Assembly (NCBI GenBank): GCA_002482545.1
Contig: DLGF01000005.1
Span: 62,001 to 126,000, forward strand
DNA: 64,000 nucleotides
DNA from: Sporomusaceae bacterium UBA7701
Lineage (GTDB): Bacteria > Bacillota > Negativicutes > Sporomusales > UBA7701
Direction of reading: 5' to 3'
Each line of letters starts with the position of its first letter. Within the stretch, counting starts at the first letter, position 1. Under the pieces are notes generated by a model. The model saw only the letters and a program-made list of their open reading frames with translations, searched no databases and had not been told where the DNA came from. The position numbers and the translations under genes were made by a program. This document shows, one piece after another, positions 8,115 through 16,235 of this stretch.

Positions 8115-9266
8115 ATGATCGACCGGGAAAACCACATGGCCTATGCCGAGGGAATGGAAGCCATTGATTCGGACCTGCTGGAAAAGGTCGGGGCCGGGCT
8201 GGCCAGGTATGATTACAGGCGGTATAAGGGCGGCGATGTGGAGCGGGCGCTGGGGCGGGAAAAGCTTTGCATCGAAGATTACGGCGCCATCCTGTCGCCC
8301 GCCGCGGCGGACTATCTGGAACAGCTGGCCGCGAGAGCGGCCGGCGAGACCCGGAAACATTTCGGCAATTCCGTCCAGCTGTTTACCCCGCTTTATATTG
8401 CCAACTACTGCGAAAATTATTGCGTTTATTGCGGCTTCAACTGCTGGAACCGCATCCACCGGGGCAAGCTGTCATTGGAGGAAATCGAAGAGGAGCTAAG
8501 GGCGATAGCCGCGACGGGACTGCGGGAGATTCTGCTGCTGACCGGCGAATCCCGCCGGCAGTCCGGGGTCGAATACATCGGCGAGGCCGTTGAACTGGCG
8601 TCCCGCTATTTTTCGACCGTCGGCATCGAGATTTATCCCCTCAACACGGACGAATACGCTTACCTGCACGGCCGCGGGGCCGATTTTGTCTGCGTGTACC
8701 AGGAAACCTACAACACGGACAAATACGGGCAGGTTCACCTGCAGGGGCCGAAACGCGTTTACCCCTACCGCTTTCACGCCCAGGAGCGCGCCCTGCTGGG
8801 CGGAATGCGGGGAGTGGCCTTCGGCGCCCTGCTCGGCCTGGACGACTTCCGCAAGGACGCCTTTGCCGTCGGCCTGCACGCTTACTTGCTGCAACAGAAA
8901 TACCCGCACGCCGAGATTTCCTTCTCGACTCCCCGCCTGCGGCCGTATATCAACAACGCCGCGAACAACGCCAACGACGTTCACGAGCGGCAGCTGCTGC
9001 AGGTCATTCTGGCCTACCGCCTGTTCATGCCGTTTGCCGGGATCACCATTTCCACCCGGGAGCGGGCGGGGTTCCGCGATCATGTCATCGGCATGGCCGC
9101 CACCAAAATATCGGCCGGGGTTCGCGTCGGGGTCGGCGGACACCAGGCGGAAAAAAAGGGCGACGAGCAATTTGAGATCGCCGACCCGCGAAGCGTGCGC
9201 GAGGTCCATCAGATGATCGTCGGCCGGGGTTTGCAACCGGTTTATACCGACTATGTACGAGTGTAG
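8115..9266 (+). CDS. thiH: 2-iminoacetate synthase ThiH (radical SAM)
   Basis: This 383-residue enzyme cleaves tyrosine to dehydroglycine, the glycine-derived unit for ThiG. The radical SAM cluster motif CENYCVYCGF is near residue 100. Use of ThiH rather than the oxygen-dependent ThiO fits an anaerobe. The ATG at 8115 follows GAGTGAGGAG; in-frame codons further upstream overlap thiG and are not used. Confidence 0.95.
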   Translation: MIDRENHMAYAEGMEAIDSDLLEKVGAGLARYDYRRYKGGDVERALGREKLCIEDYGAILSPAAADYLEQLAARAAGETRKHFGNSVQLFTPLYIANYCENYCVYCGFNCWNRIHRGKLSLEEIEEELRAIAATGLREILLLTGESRRQSGVEYIGEAVELASRYFSTVGIEIYPLNTDEYAYLHGRGADFVCVYQETYNTDKYGQVHLQGPKRVYPYRFHAQERALLGGMRGVAFGALLGLDDFRKDAFAVGLHAYLLQQKYPHAEISFSTPRLRPYINNAANNANDVHERQLLQVILAYRLFMPFAGITISTRERAGFRDHVIGMAATKISAGVRVGVGGHQAEKKGDEQFEIADPRSVREVHQMIVGRGLQPVYTDYVRV

Positions 9267-9272
9267 AACGCC

Positions 9273-9872
9273 ATGCTGATTTGCGTGACAAATCGCCGGC
9301 TCTGCCGGGAGGATTTTCTGCGCCGCATCGGGCGGCTGGCCGCGGCGCGGCCCTATGCGGTGCTGCTGCGGGAAAAGGACCTGGATTCGCCGGCGTACGA
9401 GCAGTTGGCCCGGAAGGCGAAAGCGATCTGCGACCGCCATGGCGTGCTCCTCATCGCCAGTCAGAACGCCGCGGCCGCCGAAAAAGCGGGGCTTACCCAT
9501 GTTCACCTGCCGATGCCGGCTTTACGGGCCCATCCGAAGGGAGGGCCGCTGGTCGTCGGCGCGTCCGTCCACACGGTCGCCGAAGCCGAGGAAGCCCAGG
9601 CCCTGGGAGCCGCCTACCTCGTCGCCGGCCATATTTTCGCCACCGACTCCAAAAAGGGGCTTCCCCCCAGAGGACTGCCCTTTTTGCGGCAAGTCTGCCA
9701 GGCAGTCGACCTGCCGGTCTTCGCCATCGGGGGGATTGACGCGATTAACGCGCGGGAGGTGCTGGCGAGCGGCGCGGCGGGGTTTTGTGTCATGTCGGCG
9801 GCGATGACCTGCCGGGACCCGGTTGCGTTGGTAGAAGAACTGAAGCGTTCCGGCGACGGAGCGGGACTATAA
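9273..9872 (+). CDS. thiE: Thiamine phosphate synthase (ThiE/TenI family)
   Basis: This 199-residue TIM-barrel protein joins HMP diphosphate to thiazole phosphate, the last ring-coupling step. Visible family motifs are LLREKDL near residue 30, the TDSKKG loop (residues about 125-130) and the phosphate-binding FAIGGID region. TenI-type aromatases share this fold, but the operon lacks another candidate for the synthase. It is the last gene of the thi operon, which ends at the bidirectional terminator 9937-9960. thiC, thiD and thiM are not in the window. Confidence 0.88.
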   Translation: MLICVTNRRLCREDFLRRIGRLAAARPYAVLLREKDLDSPAYEQLARKAKAICDRHGVLLIASQNAAAAEKAGLTHVHLPMPALRAHPKGGPLVVGASVHTVAEAEEAQALGAAYLVAGHIFATDSKKGLPPRGLPFLRQVCQAVDLPVFAIGGIDAINAREVLASGAAGFCVMSAAMTCRDPVALVEELKRSGDGAGL

Positions 9873-9936
9873 GACCGGAGCACCCCGCCCTTGCGGCATA
9901 TATCAAGCAAGGGATTCATCCTTTTGCCATTTAAAA

Positions 9937-9965
9937 AGCTCACCATTATAATGGTGAGCTTTTAT
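9937..9965. terminator. Bidirectional terminator between thiE and the XRE regulator gene
   Basis: A perfect 24-bp palindrome (9937-9960, arms AGCTCACCATTA/TAATGGTGAGCT) is flanked by A5 and T4. It can end both converging transcripts. Confidence 0.85.
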
Positions 9966-10267
9966 TCTTTATTCATTGTTTCCAATAGCCGTAAAACAGA
10001 TTCCCTCTGTTCCGGCGATAACTTCTTTGCGTTGTCCAACAACTTGCAGAGCTCCGGTTCAAGTTCCGGCTTCTTTTCAGCGAAGAAATCGGCAAACGAA
10101 ATATCCAAAGCTTGTAGAACCATCGTCAAAGTATTAATAGTAGGCGATTTCTCTTCCAGTTCGATGGAGCGCATCGCAGATTGGGCAATGCCTGCCATTT
10201 TGGCCAGTTTATTAGTGGACCATCCCTTGTGGGATCGCAACTCCGAAATTCTCTTTCCTATACCCAA
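9962..10267 (-). CDS. XRE-family helix-turn-helix regulator
   Basis: This 101-residue protein has a lambda-Cro-type HTH at residues 5-60 (NKLAKMAGIAQSAMRSIE) and an acidic helical C-terminal tail. The TTG start at 10267 is supported by AGGTGAT six bases upstream. It is transcribed divergently from another XRE protein (10394-10651), and the shared intergenic region carries ATCTC/GAGAT repeats. This arrangement is typical of phage-like or accessory switch regulators, but no phage genes are nearby. Confidence 0.85.
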   Translation of the reverse strand: MGIGKRISELRSHKGWSTNKLAKMAGIAQSAMRSIELEEKSPTINTLTMVLQALDISFADFFAEKKPELEPELCKLLDNAKKLSPEQRESVLRLLETMNKE

Positions 10268-10287
10268 AGGAAAATCACCTGCCAGTT

Positions 10288-10365
10288 ATCTCTTTAGAAA
10301 TATTATAGCAGAAATAAATAAGAGAAAGTATCTCTAATAAGTTGACTAATAATCTCAAAAGAGAT
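10288..10365. promoter_or_regulatory. Intergenic operator cluster between the two XRE genes
   Basis: The region carries TATCTCTTTAG (from 10288), AGAGAAAGTATCTCT (10321-10335) and the perfect palindrome ATCTCAAAAGAGAT (10352-10365). Repeated ATCTC half-sites between divergent HTH genes suggest operators for one or both proteins. Confidence 0.6.
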
Positions 10366-10393
10366 AAAATGGAATTGGGCGGAGGTGTTGTGA

Positions 10394-10651
10394 ATGAAAT
10401 TGGCAGCTCTGCGTAAAGCAAAAAAATGGACTCAAGAAAAACTTGAGGCTGAATCAAAAGTTTCTCAAGGACATATCTCAGCTTTGGAGCGTGGCATCAA
10501 ACAACCGACATTGCCGGTTCTAAAACGACTTGCGGCGGCTCTCGGCGTCAGCATCGTCGATCTTTTGGACGAGGCAGACGCGGGGCCGCTTCAAGGCAAA
10601 AATATAAGCAATTACCGTTCAACTGCTTGCTGTAGGAAAGCTGATGCATAA
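10394..10651 (+). CDS. Small XRE-family helix-turn-helix regulator
   Basis: This 85-residue protein consists mostly of one HTH_3 domain (residues 1-60; GHISALERGIKQPTLPVLKR is the recognition region and following helix). A short tail (about 25 residues) has no recognisable domain. GGAGGTGTTGTGA precedes the ATG. It is divergent from the XRE gene at 9962-10267, overlooking shared ATCTC repeats. Confidence 0.85.
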   Translation: MKLAALRKAKKWTQEKLEAESKVSQGHISALERGIKQPTLPVLKRLAAALGVSIVDLLDEADAGPLQGKNISNYRSTACCRKADA

Positions 10652-10673
10652 GAATTCAGGGAGGGGAAGCATC

Positions 10674-10868
10674 TTGCTGAAGCTTTGGTATGTCCGCGAC
10701 GGGGACGTCGAGGAGTATAGGGGGCAGGCGCCGGACTGGCAGACGTCGTTTATCGTTTGCGCCAAGTCGCCGGAGAAAGCGGTGATCAATGTGATCCACT
10801 ATCGGCGCGGCCAGCTGGAGCGAGTCGACATTCTCCATAATGAAAAAGCCGTAACCGTGATTCCCTGA
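10674..10868 (+). CDS. Small hypothetical protein
   Basis: This protein of about 64 residues begins LKLWYVRDGDVEEY and is not recognised. TTG at 10674 is preferred as start because GGAGGGG lies seven bases upstream; the in-frame ATG at 10644 has no ribosome site. The sequence is mixed alpha/beta, without membrane segments, and lies between the XRE gene and a terminator at 10958-10990. Confidence 0.6.
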   Translation: MLKLWYVRDGDVEEYRGQAPDWQTSFIVCAKSPEKAVINVIHYRRGQLERVDILHNEKAVTVIP

Positions 10869-10957
10869 AGGGGGACTGTAATAACAACAGGCAGGGCAGA
10901 TCCCTAGGATGTGAAACCCTGAAGCAAGGAAGCTGTCCGTGCGTTTCATTAGGCAAG

Positions 10958-10990
10958 CAGCCTGCAACCTGAATAGGTTGCAGGCTGTTT
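10958..10990 (+). terminator. Intrinsic terminator
   Basis: CAGCCTGCAACCT and AGGTTGCAGGCTG form a 13-bp perfect stem with a GAAT loop, then TTT. Confidence 0.75.
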
Positions 10991-11078
10991 CGCATAAAAG
11001 GGTCTTTACAGCTCCGGGAAGAAATAGTAGGGGTTACTGTTTAGAGGATGCTCAGAATTACTTCAGGGATGTGATTTC

Positions 11079-11633
11079 ATGTATAAGTTAGGCTTTTTCA
11101 AAGACGATGAAGAACGGGAGTACCATTGCTCCGATTTATATACGGTGGAGCGGAACAGCCGCTATGAGCGAATGGTTCTCGGTTTATCTGCGGACCATAT
11201 TGCTGCAATCATCGAATTGACCGCTACGCTGAGAGGACCATTTAATGCTTTGTATGTCCTGCATACTCCCCGTACCGGCAATGAACCGGGCAGATACCAG
11301 AGCAAGGCCCTGTCTTATGATGAAACCGTTAGGTTGCTCAAGCGGTTCAAAAGCTTTTTTGAATGCGATTCCCGTCATGACCTATGGCTACATTCACCTG
11401 CAACCAATACAACAATGGTATATGACCGCCATAATCTTATCTATCTCTATCGTCCCACTAACGAGCAGCTAGGTATTATTGAACGGAAGGGTTTCGACCG
11501 GAAGCCTTGGAATACTCCTGTCCCCCATGTACATCATTACCATGCGGCATGCGATCTCTTCGAGGCTGAACTTATCAATGAAAAAGAATATGAATGGGCA
11601 AAATCACCGCTAAGGGACGAGGATCTGCAATAA
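11079..11633 (+). CDS. Hypothetical protein, partner of a small phosphatase-like protein
   Basis: This 184-residue soluble protein has no family I recognise. It is rich in aromatic and charged residues, with no signal peptide or membrane helix. Histidine clusters occur at HVHHYHAACD near residue 157. GGGATGTGAT precedes the ATG. It lies 64 bases upstream of the low-molecular-weight phosphatase-like gene and may be cotranscribed with it. Confidence 0.7.
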   Translation: MYKLGFFKDDEEREYHCSDLYTVERNSRYERMVLGLSADHIAAIIELTATLRGPFNALYVLHTPRTGNEPGRYQSKALSYDETVRLLKRFKSFFECDSRHDLWLHSPATNTTMVYDRHNLIYLYRPTNEQLGIIERKGFDRKPWNTPVPHVHHYHAACDLFEAELINEKEYEWAKSPLRDEDLQ

Positions 11634-11697
11634 AAGATATAATAACAGGATACTTTGAAGTAGATAACAGGCCAATATGTAAAAGAAGATCACATTT

Positions 11698-12066
11698 ATG
11701 CTTGTAACTACGGGAGGTGAGCCTATTAAACTTTTGTTTATTTGCAGCCGGAATAAATGGCGGAGCTTGACTGCCGAGAAGATATTCGATGGCATCAACG
11801 GCTATGAGGCACGGTCGGCGGGGACGGAAGACCGGGCCAGGGTCAGGGTGACAGCCGGCCTTATCGGCTGGGCGGATATCATCTTCGCGATGGAAAGGAA
11901 GCATGTAAGGCGACTGCAGGAACGGTTCCGGGACAGCCTGTCCGGCAAAAGGGTGGTGTGTCTTCACATCCCGGATGACTATCGGTTCATGGATAACGAG
12001 CTGATTGACCTTTTGGTCGCCTCGGTTTCAGAGCATATTGATTTGCCGGAAACTATGTTTGAATAA
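11698..12066 (+). CDS. Low-molecular-weight protein tyrosine phosphatase-like protein
   Basis: The N-terminal CSRNKWRS matches the C-x5-R-S active-site loop of LMW-PTPs, with Cys16 nucleophilic. At about 110-122 residues it is shorter than classical LMW-PTPs (about 150), as in a known compact subgroup. The C-terminal aspartate region (HIPDDYRFMD) is present. The start is uncertain: ATG 11698 lacks a clear ribosome site, while GGGAGGTGA is placed for the in-frame ATT (IKLLFIC) four bases beyond it, which would be a rare start codon. The substrate is unknown. Confidence 0.8.
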   Translation: MLVTTGGEPIKLLFICSRNKWRSLTAEKIFDGINGYEARSAGTEDRARVRVTAGLIGWADIIFAMERKHVRRLQERFRDSLSGKRVVCLHIPDDYRFMDNELIDLLVASVSEHIDLPETMFE

Positions 12067-12088
12067 TGAACTGCGGCGGATATGACTA

Positions 12089-12117
12089 CGGGGCTGCCTC
12101 GATATGAGGCAGCCCCG
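12089..12117. terminator. Bidirectional terminator hairpin
   Basis: CGGGGCTGCCTC pairs perfectly with GAGGCAGCCCCG around GATAT. It lies between convergent genes ending at 12066 and 12148; no long T run follows. Confidence 0.65.
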
Positions 12118-12147
12118 TAAATAGCGTCACCTGTTACGCAAAAAGCA

Positions 12148-14202
12148 TTATTGGTTCGGTTGGTTGGCTTGGAATTTCGCGCTGACGACGCGCTGGATGA
12201 AGAGGGCGACCGTCGCGATGAATACGATCAGCCCGAGCCAGTCGGCCGTGGAGCCGAAGTCCTTGCCCACGAGGGCCAGCGGTGCATCGCTGCCGCCGCT
12301 GGTTACGGAGAAGACGATGATAATGGCGATGATAACCCCCATTATGCTTTCGCCGACAATCAGACCGGAGGCAAACAACACACCGTGGCGGTTGCAGGTT
12401 TCCACGTCTTCCTCGATGTTTTGCGGGCTCCGTTCCGTCGCCCGGTTACGCAGATACCGGAGCACGAAATAGCTCATGACAGCGCCCAGGACCAGCGGAA
12501 TTTCCAAGGTCGGCGGCAGGTAAATCCCCATGCCCACAGCCAGGGGCGGCAGGCTGTATTTCGCCGAGTTGCTTTTCAGCAGCAAATCGACAATAATGAC
12601 CGCAACCCCGACACCTACGCCGAAAAGAATGTAATTCCAATCCAGGTTATGACTGAAGATCCCTTTGGCGATGGTGGACATCAAGGTCGCCTGCGGCGCG
12701 GACAGGACCTGGCTTTCGTCCATTCCGGCGCGCGGCATGGCTCCGACGAAGCCATAGGCTTCATATAACAAATTCAATACCGGCGCAATGGCAAACGCTC
12801 CGACGAGGCAGCCCAGCAATAAGGCCACCTGCTGCCGCCAGGGCGTGGCGCCGACGAGATAACCGGTTTTTAAGTCCTGGAGATTGTCGTTCGAAATGGC
12901 TGCTATGCTGACAATGACGCTGGTCATGAAAATAGCCAGCGCGATGGCGAACTTGGTTCCTACTTCCGTGTTGAAAAGGCTGACGGTAGAACCGATTCCC
13001 AATACGACCAGCGAGGAGATGATGATCCCCAAAATGCCGATCCCTGAAATCGGGCTGGCCGATGTGCCGATCAGGCCGGCCATGTAGCCGCACGCCGCCG
13101 CCACGAAGAAGCCCATGCAAATGGAGACGACGACACCGGCGAGGACAAAAATCCAGGTGGCGCTCGCCGACAGGTTTGCATCGACAACGAAGGAATAGAA
13201 GGTTCCCAGCAACCCGATAATGATAATCGTCAGAATCAGCCCTGTCGTTTTGGGCGACAGGTCGGTATCCATGCGGTGCAAATCTTTTCCGGCTTCAGAA
13301 CGGCGCATGGCTTGGACCGAAATGCGCATGCCCTCGATGATGGGTTTCACCAGCGTGATCAGCGTCCAGATCGCCGCGATACCGATCGTGCCGGCCCCGA
13401 TGAGCCGTACCTTTTGCGACCAAATAGAGGAGGCGAAGGCGCTGGCGGACTGTCCGGCTGCCGGCGTCATTGCCGAGGTGAGATAGGGCACAAATACGCC
13501 CCACGCCAGAAGCGTGCCGACCAGTATGGATATGCCGCTGGCGATGCCGATCAGATAACCGGCGCCCAATAAAGCGGAAGAGAAACCGATGGGCAGCTGC
13601 GAGGTTATTTTGCCGAAGGTGAACCAATAGTGCACTTCCGAGGAAATAACCTGAAAACCGCTTGAGCATAGATTGATAATGGCTGCAACAATGCCGCCGG
13701 ACATAATTTCTTTTATGCCGTTTTCTTTGGCTCCCGCAGCGCTCCCGCTGCCTACTTTCAGTATTTCCGCAGCTGCCAGACCTTCCGGATAAGGCAGATC
13801 GCTATTGACGATCATGGCGCGGCGCAATGGAATGGTGAACAACACCCCGAGGCAGCCGCCGCAGGCGCAAATCATCAAGGACTGCCAGAAGGCGAAGCCC
13901 TGCCAGTAGCCGATCATCAGCAACCCGGGAATAATGAATATAACTGCCGAAAGGGTGCCCGCCGCCGATGCCTGGGTCTGGACCATGTTATTTTCCAAGA
14001 CGTTGGAATCTTTGAACATCTTCAAAACCGCCATGGAAATAACGGCCGCCGGAATGGACGACGAAAATGTCAGACCAACTTTTAATCCCAGATAAACGTT
14101 CGATGCCGTAAAAATGACTGTAATTAATACTCCAAGCAACATTCCCCGAAGCGTAAGTTCAGGAACATTCAAATCGTGGCTCATGAAATCGACTTGTTTC
14201 AT
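12148..14202 (-). CDS. OPT-family oligopeptide transporter
   Basis: This 684-residue polytopic protein has about 14-16 hydrophobic helices. The family region is seen at the N terminus (LTLRGMLLGVLITVIFTASN, then YLGLKVGLTFSSSIP). OPT transporters are secondary, proton-coupled importers of short peptides or metal chelates; this prokaryotic subgroup is the one annotated for oligopeptides. The ATG at 14202 follows AGGAATT on the minus strand. The gene is monocistronic: convergent with the phosphatase-like gene and preceded by a 770-base gene-free region rich in inverted repeats. Confidence 0.93.
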   Translation of the reverse strand: MKQVDFMSHDLNVPELTLRGMLLGVLITVIFTASNVYLGLKVGLTFSSSIPAAVISMAVLKMFKDSNVLENNMVQTQASAAGTLSAVIFIIPGLLMIGYWQGFAFWQSLMICACGGCLGVLFTIPLRRAMIVNSDLPYPEGLAAAEILKVGSGSAAGAKENGIKEIMSGGIVAAIINLCSSGFQVISSEVHYWFTFGKITSQLPIGFSSALLGAGYLIGIASGISILVGTLLAWGVFVPYLTSAMTPAAGQSASAFASSIWSQKVRLIGAGTIGIAAIWTLITLVKPIIEGMRISVQAMRRSEAGKDLHRMDTDLSPKTTGLILTIIIIGLLGTFYSFVVDANLSASATWIFVLAGVVVSICMGFFVAAACGYMAGLIGTSASPISGIGILGIIISSLVVLGIGSTVSLFNTEVGTKFAIALAIFMTSVIVSIAAISNDNLQDLKTGYLVGATPWRQQVALLLGCLVGAFAIAPVLNLLYEAYGFVGAMPRAGMDESQVLSAPQATLMSTIAKGIFSHNLDWNYILFGVGVGVAVIIVDLLLKSNSAKYSLPPLAVGMGIYLPPTLEIPLVLGAVMSYFVLRYLRNRATERSPQNIEEDVETCNRHGVLFASGLIVGESIMGVIIAIIIVFSVTSGGSDAPLALVGKDFGSTADWLGLIVFIATVALFIQRVVSAKFQANQPNQ

Positions 14203-14397
14203 AATTCCTATACTCCCTCTACTAAGCTCTTACTGATGAATTGCCCGCACTTCTACAAAAAGCCCAAATCTTATCACCCCCTTTATTATTGCCAATAGCA
14301 AGCTCTTTTGCGAATAATCCAGTCAAACTGGATAGTATTCTCAAAAGAGTATATTGACAGTTTTCTCTATATTTAAACAGAATCCTTTAAATTTTCC

Positions 14398-14435
14398 GCC
14401 AGGAATGGACAAAAAGTCGTTTGTCCATTCCTGGC
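14398..14435. repeat. Long perfect inverted repeat (16-bp arms)
   Basis: GCCAGGAATGGACAAA and TTTGTCCATTCCTGGC flank the loop AAGTCG. There is no T run on either side, so it is not an obvious terminator. It lies about 195 bases upstream of the OPT transporter start. Confidence 0.7.
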
Positions 14436-14521
14436 GATACTATCCTTGACATATCGGAACAATTCTCCGGGATGCCGGCTGTCTCTTTTTTGCCTGAAAC
14501 AGGCGGCTTTTCGGTGCATGT

Positions 14522-14537
14522 TGTGAGCTATGTCACA
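14522..14537. promoter_or_regulatory. CRP/FNR-superfamily-like operator
   Basis: TGTGAGCTATGTCACA fits the TGTGA-N6-TCACA consensus exactly. No CRP-family regulator gene is in the window. Confidence 0.5.
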
Positions 14538-14974
14538 GTCTTCATAGGACTAAAAACGAAAAAGAACTAATTTTGCAGGTAAATAGGACTTTAGTCCCAA
14601 GGAATAGTGTCGAAAAATAGCAAAATTAACAATTTATGCAAATCGATTTCCGGCAAAATGAATAGATCGCTAGAGTTTGGTTTTAGAGATAGCTGCTGTT
14701 AAGCCGTCTATCAGCGTCCCGCGCCATCCCGCCGGATCCGGCAAGTTCATCGTCCTCAAGCCAGAAGTCAGTATTGCGGCAAGCAGGCTGGTTTTTTTTG
14801 CGCCCTTTTTTCCGTAAGCATTGAAGCGGGCTTGCTTCTCCGGGGGCAGCGTAGCGGCAAGAAGTCCGTAACGACAGCAATCCATGGAATTTGGCCGTCC
14901 ACCCGAAAAAGCGGCGGAACGGCGGAAACGGTGAGACGTCTAAAAAAATGGAATGAAGAACGGGAGAAATAACT

Positions 14975-16096
14975 ATGCTGAAAAAAATTTTCATTTTACT
15001 CAATGTTATTCTGTACCTGTTTACCTCTATCGCCAGTGCGCAGGTCTTCAAGAATAAGGAATACGGCTTTTCCGTAACGGTACCGGATCATTGGCGCAGC
15101 GAGAGCAAAGAAACGAGTTTTGTTTTCGAGAGCAACGAGGAAAAGGACAGGACGATAGGCATTTTCTTTCTGCCTCCTTTTCTTAGCGCCCGTTCCACAG
15201 TGGAAGATTTCTTCATTCTGTTCGAGGTTGTGCAACGCTTTGAAAAGGGCACCAAGGCCACGGTGGCGGAACCCGCCAGATTGATTAAAGTCGCCGGTCA
15301 GCCGGCGGTGCAGGCCACCTTCGCGATTACCCGGATGGACGGTACCCCGACCAAGGTAGTAACCGCGGTATTTTGGGATAATGATAAGCTTTGCCAGATT
15401 ATTTGCTTGGCGAAAGAGGAAGAATACGGGGATGCTTTGCCGGCATTCAAGGAAGCGCTGAACTCGTTCAAGTTTAATTCGCCGACGGCTTTTGAGTGGG
15501 GAGACAAGGGATTTGCCTATCGGAAAACTAAAGAATACGATAAAGCCGTTGAAGCCTTTGCCAAGGCGAAGCGACTGGATCCGAAACACACCGAATATGT
15601 ATATCAGCTTGCCTATACCTACGCGGAGATGGGAAAATACGACCAGGCGATCCAGGAAATTACCCAAGCCATCGAGCTCAAACCGAAGAATGCAGCCTAT
15701 TACAATGAACGCGCCTATGCTTATATCCAGAAAAAAGATGGCCAGGCCGCTTTGGCGGACATCAACAAGGCGATCGAGCTTGACCCGAAAGAGGGGCATT
15801 TCTATGCCGGGAGGGGAAACGCCCAGGCCCTGCTCGGAAAATATGAAGATGCGATCCAAGACTTTGAAAAGCAGATTGAACTAAACGGTGAAACGGCGGA
15901 AGTGAGTTTCAATCTCGGACAGTGTTACGAATTGCTGGGAAACCGGGAAGAAGCGTTGAAATATTATAATAAGACCGCGGAGTATCTGACTGCTTCCCCC
16001 AAGCCCGCGAACTTTTTGGATATCTCGAAAGCGTCGAAAGCGAAAGTGGCCAAAAGGACAAGCGGCGATTGGGATAGCGCGAGAGAATGGCTTTAA
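14975..16096 (+). CDS. Exported TPR-repeat protein
   Basis: The 373-residue protein starts with a cleavable signal peptide (about residues 1-22, ending ASA-Q). Residues about 25-165 form a domain resembling PsbP/DUF1795-type folds (KEYGFSVTVPDHW at its start). Residues about 175-345 hold four or five tetratricopeptide repeats (for example PKNAAYYNERAYAYIQKKDG). TPRs mediate protein contacts; in a diderm it would act in the periplasm. GGGAG lies upstream of the ATG. The gene ends at a strong bidirectional terminator. Confidence 0.88.
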   Translation: MLKKIFILLNVILYLFTSIASAQVFKNKEYGFSVTVPDHWRSESKETSFVFESNEEKDRTIGIFFLPPFLSARSTVEDFFILFEVVQRFEKGTKATVAEPARLIKVAGQPAVQATFAITRMDGTPTKVVTAVFWDNDKLCQIICLAKEEEYGDALPAFKEALNSFKFNSPTAFEWGDKGFAYRKTKEYDKAVEAFAKAKRLDPKHTEYVYQLAYTYAEMGKYDQAIQEITQAIELKPKNAAYYNERAYAYIQKKDGQAALADINKAIELDPKEGHFYAGRGNAQALLGKYEDAIQDFEKQIELNGETAEVSFNLGQCYELLGNREEALKYYNKTAEYLTASPKPANFLDISKASKAKVAKRTSGDWDSAREWL

Positions 16097-16180
16097 ACAG
16101 TGGCTCCCAGGCTGTCCGGAAAGGGACAAACCCGCCGGGCGGCAAGGCTGGGGCCGTCCTGTAAAGGGCGCCTTTCATAA

Positions 16181-16224
16181 AATAAAGTCTCGCCGCTGCC
16201 TATAGGCAGCGGCGAGACTTTATT
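16181..16224. terminator. Bidirectional terminator (44-bp perfect palindrome)
   Basis: A 22-bp arm at 16181-16202 is exactly complementary to 16203-16224; the GC-rich core GTCTCGCCGCTGCC is flanked by A/T runs on both sides. It separates the convergent TPR and TamB-like genes. Confidence 0.9.
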
Positions 16225-16235
16225 TTTGTGCGGTT

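Larger units (their letters stand above)
14203..14974. other. 770-base gene-free region with several inverted repeats
   Basis: No convincing gene is seen. It contains ATCCAGT-CAA-ACTGGAT (14317-14333), a 16-bp perfect hairpin (14398-14435), a CRP-like palindrome (14522-14537), two copies of ATAGGACT (14544-14551, 14583-14590) and GGACT-TT-AGTCC (14586-14597). A 71-codon minus-strand frame at 14670-14885 has no recognisable protein features. The region separates the divergent OPT and TPR genes and probably holds both promoters. Confidence 0.6.

Noticed and set aside
8496..9506. 336-codon minus-strand frame over thiH and thiE
   Set aside because: Composition is repetitive in Gly/Arg/Pro with no family features; it mirrors the real genes.
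10870..10957. Structured-looking sequence that might be a riboswitch
   Set aside because: It does not fit the GEMM, TPP, cobalamin, SAM or fluoride consensus, and it precedes a plain terminator, not a regulated start.
14670..14885. 71-codon minus-strand frame between OPT and TPR genes
   Set aside because: No ribosome site or recognised motif; the opposite strand is equally featureless.
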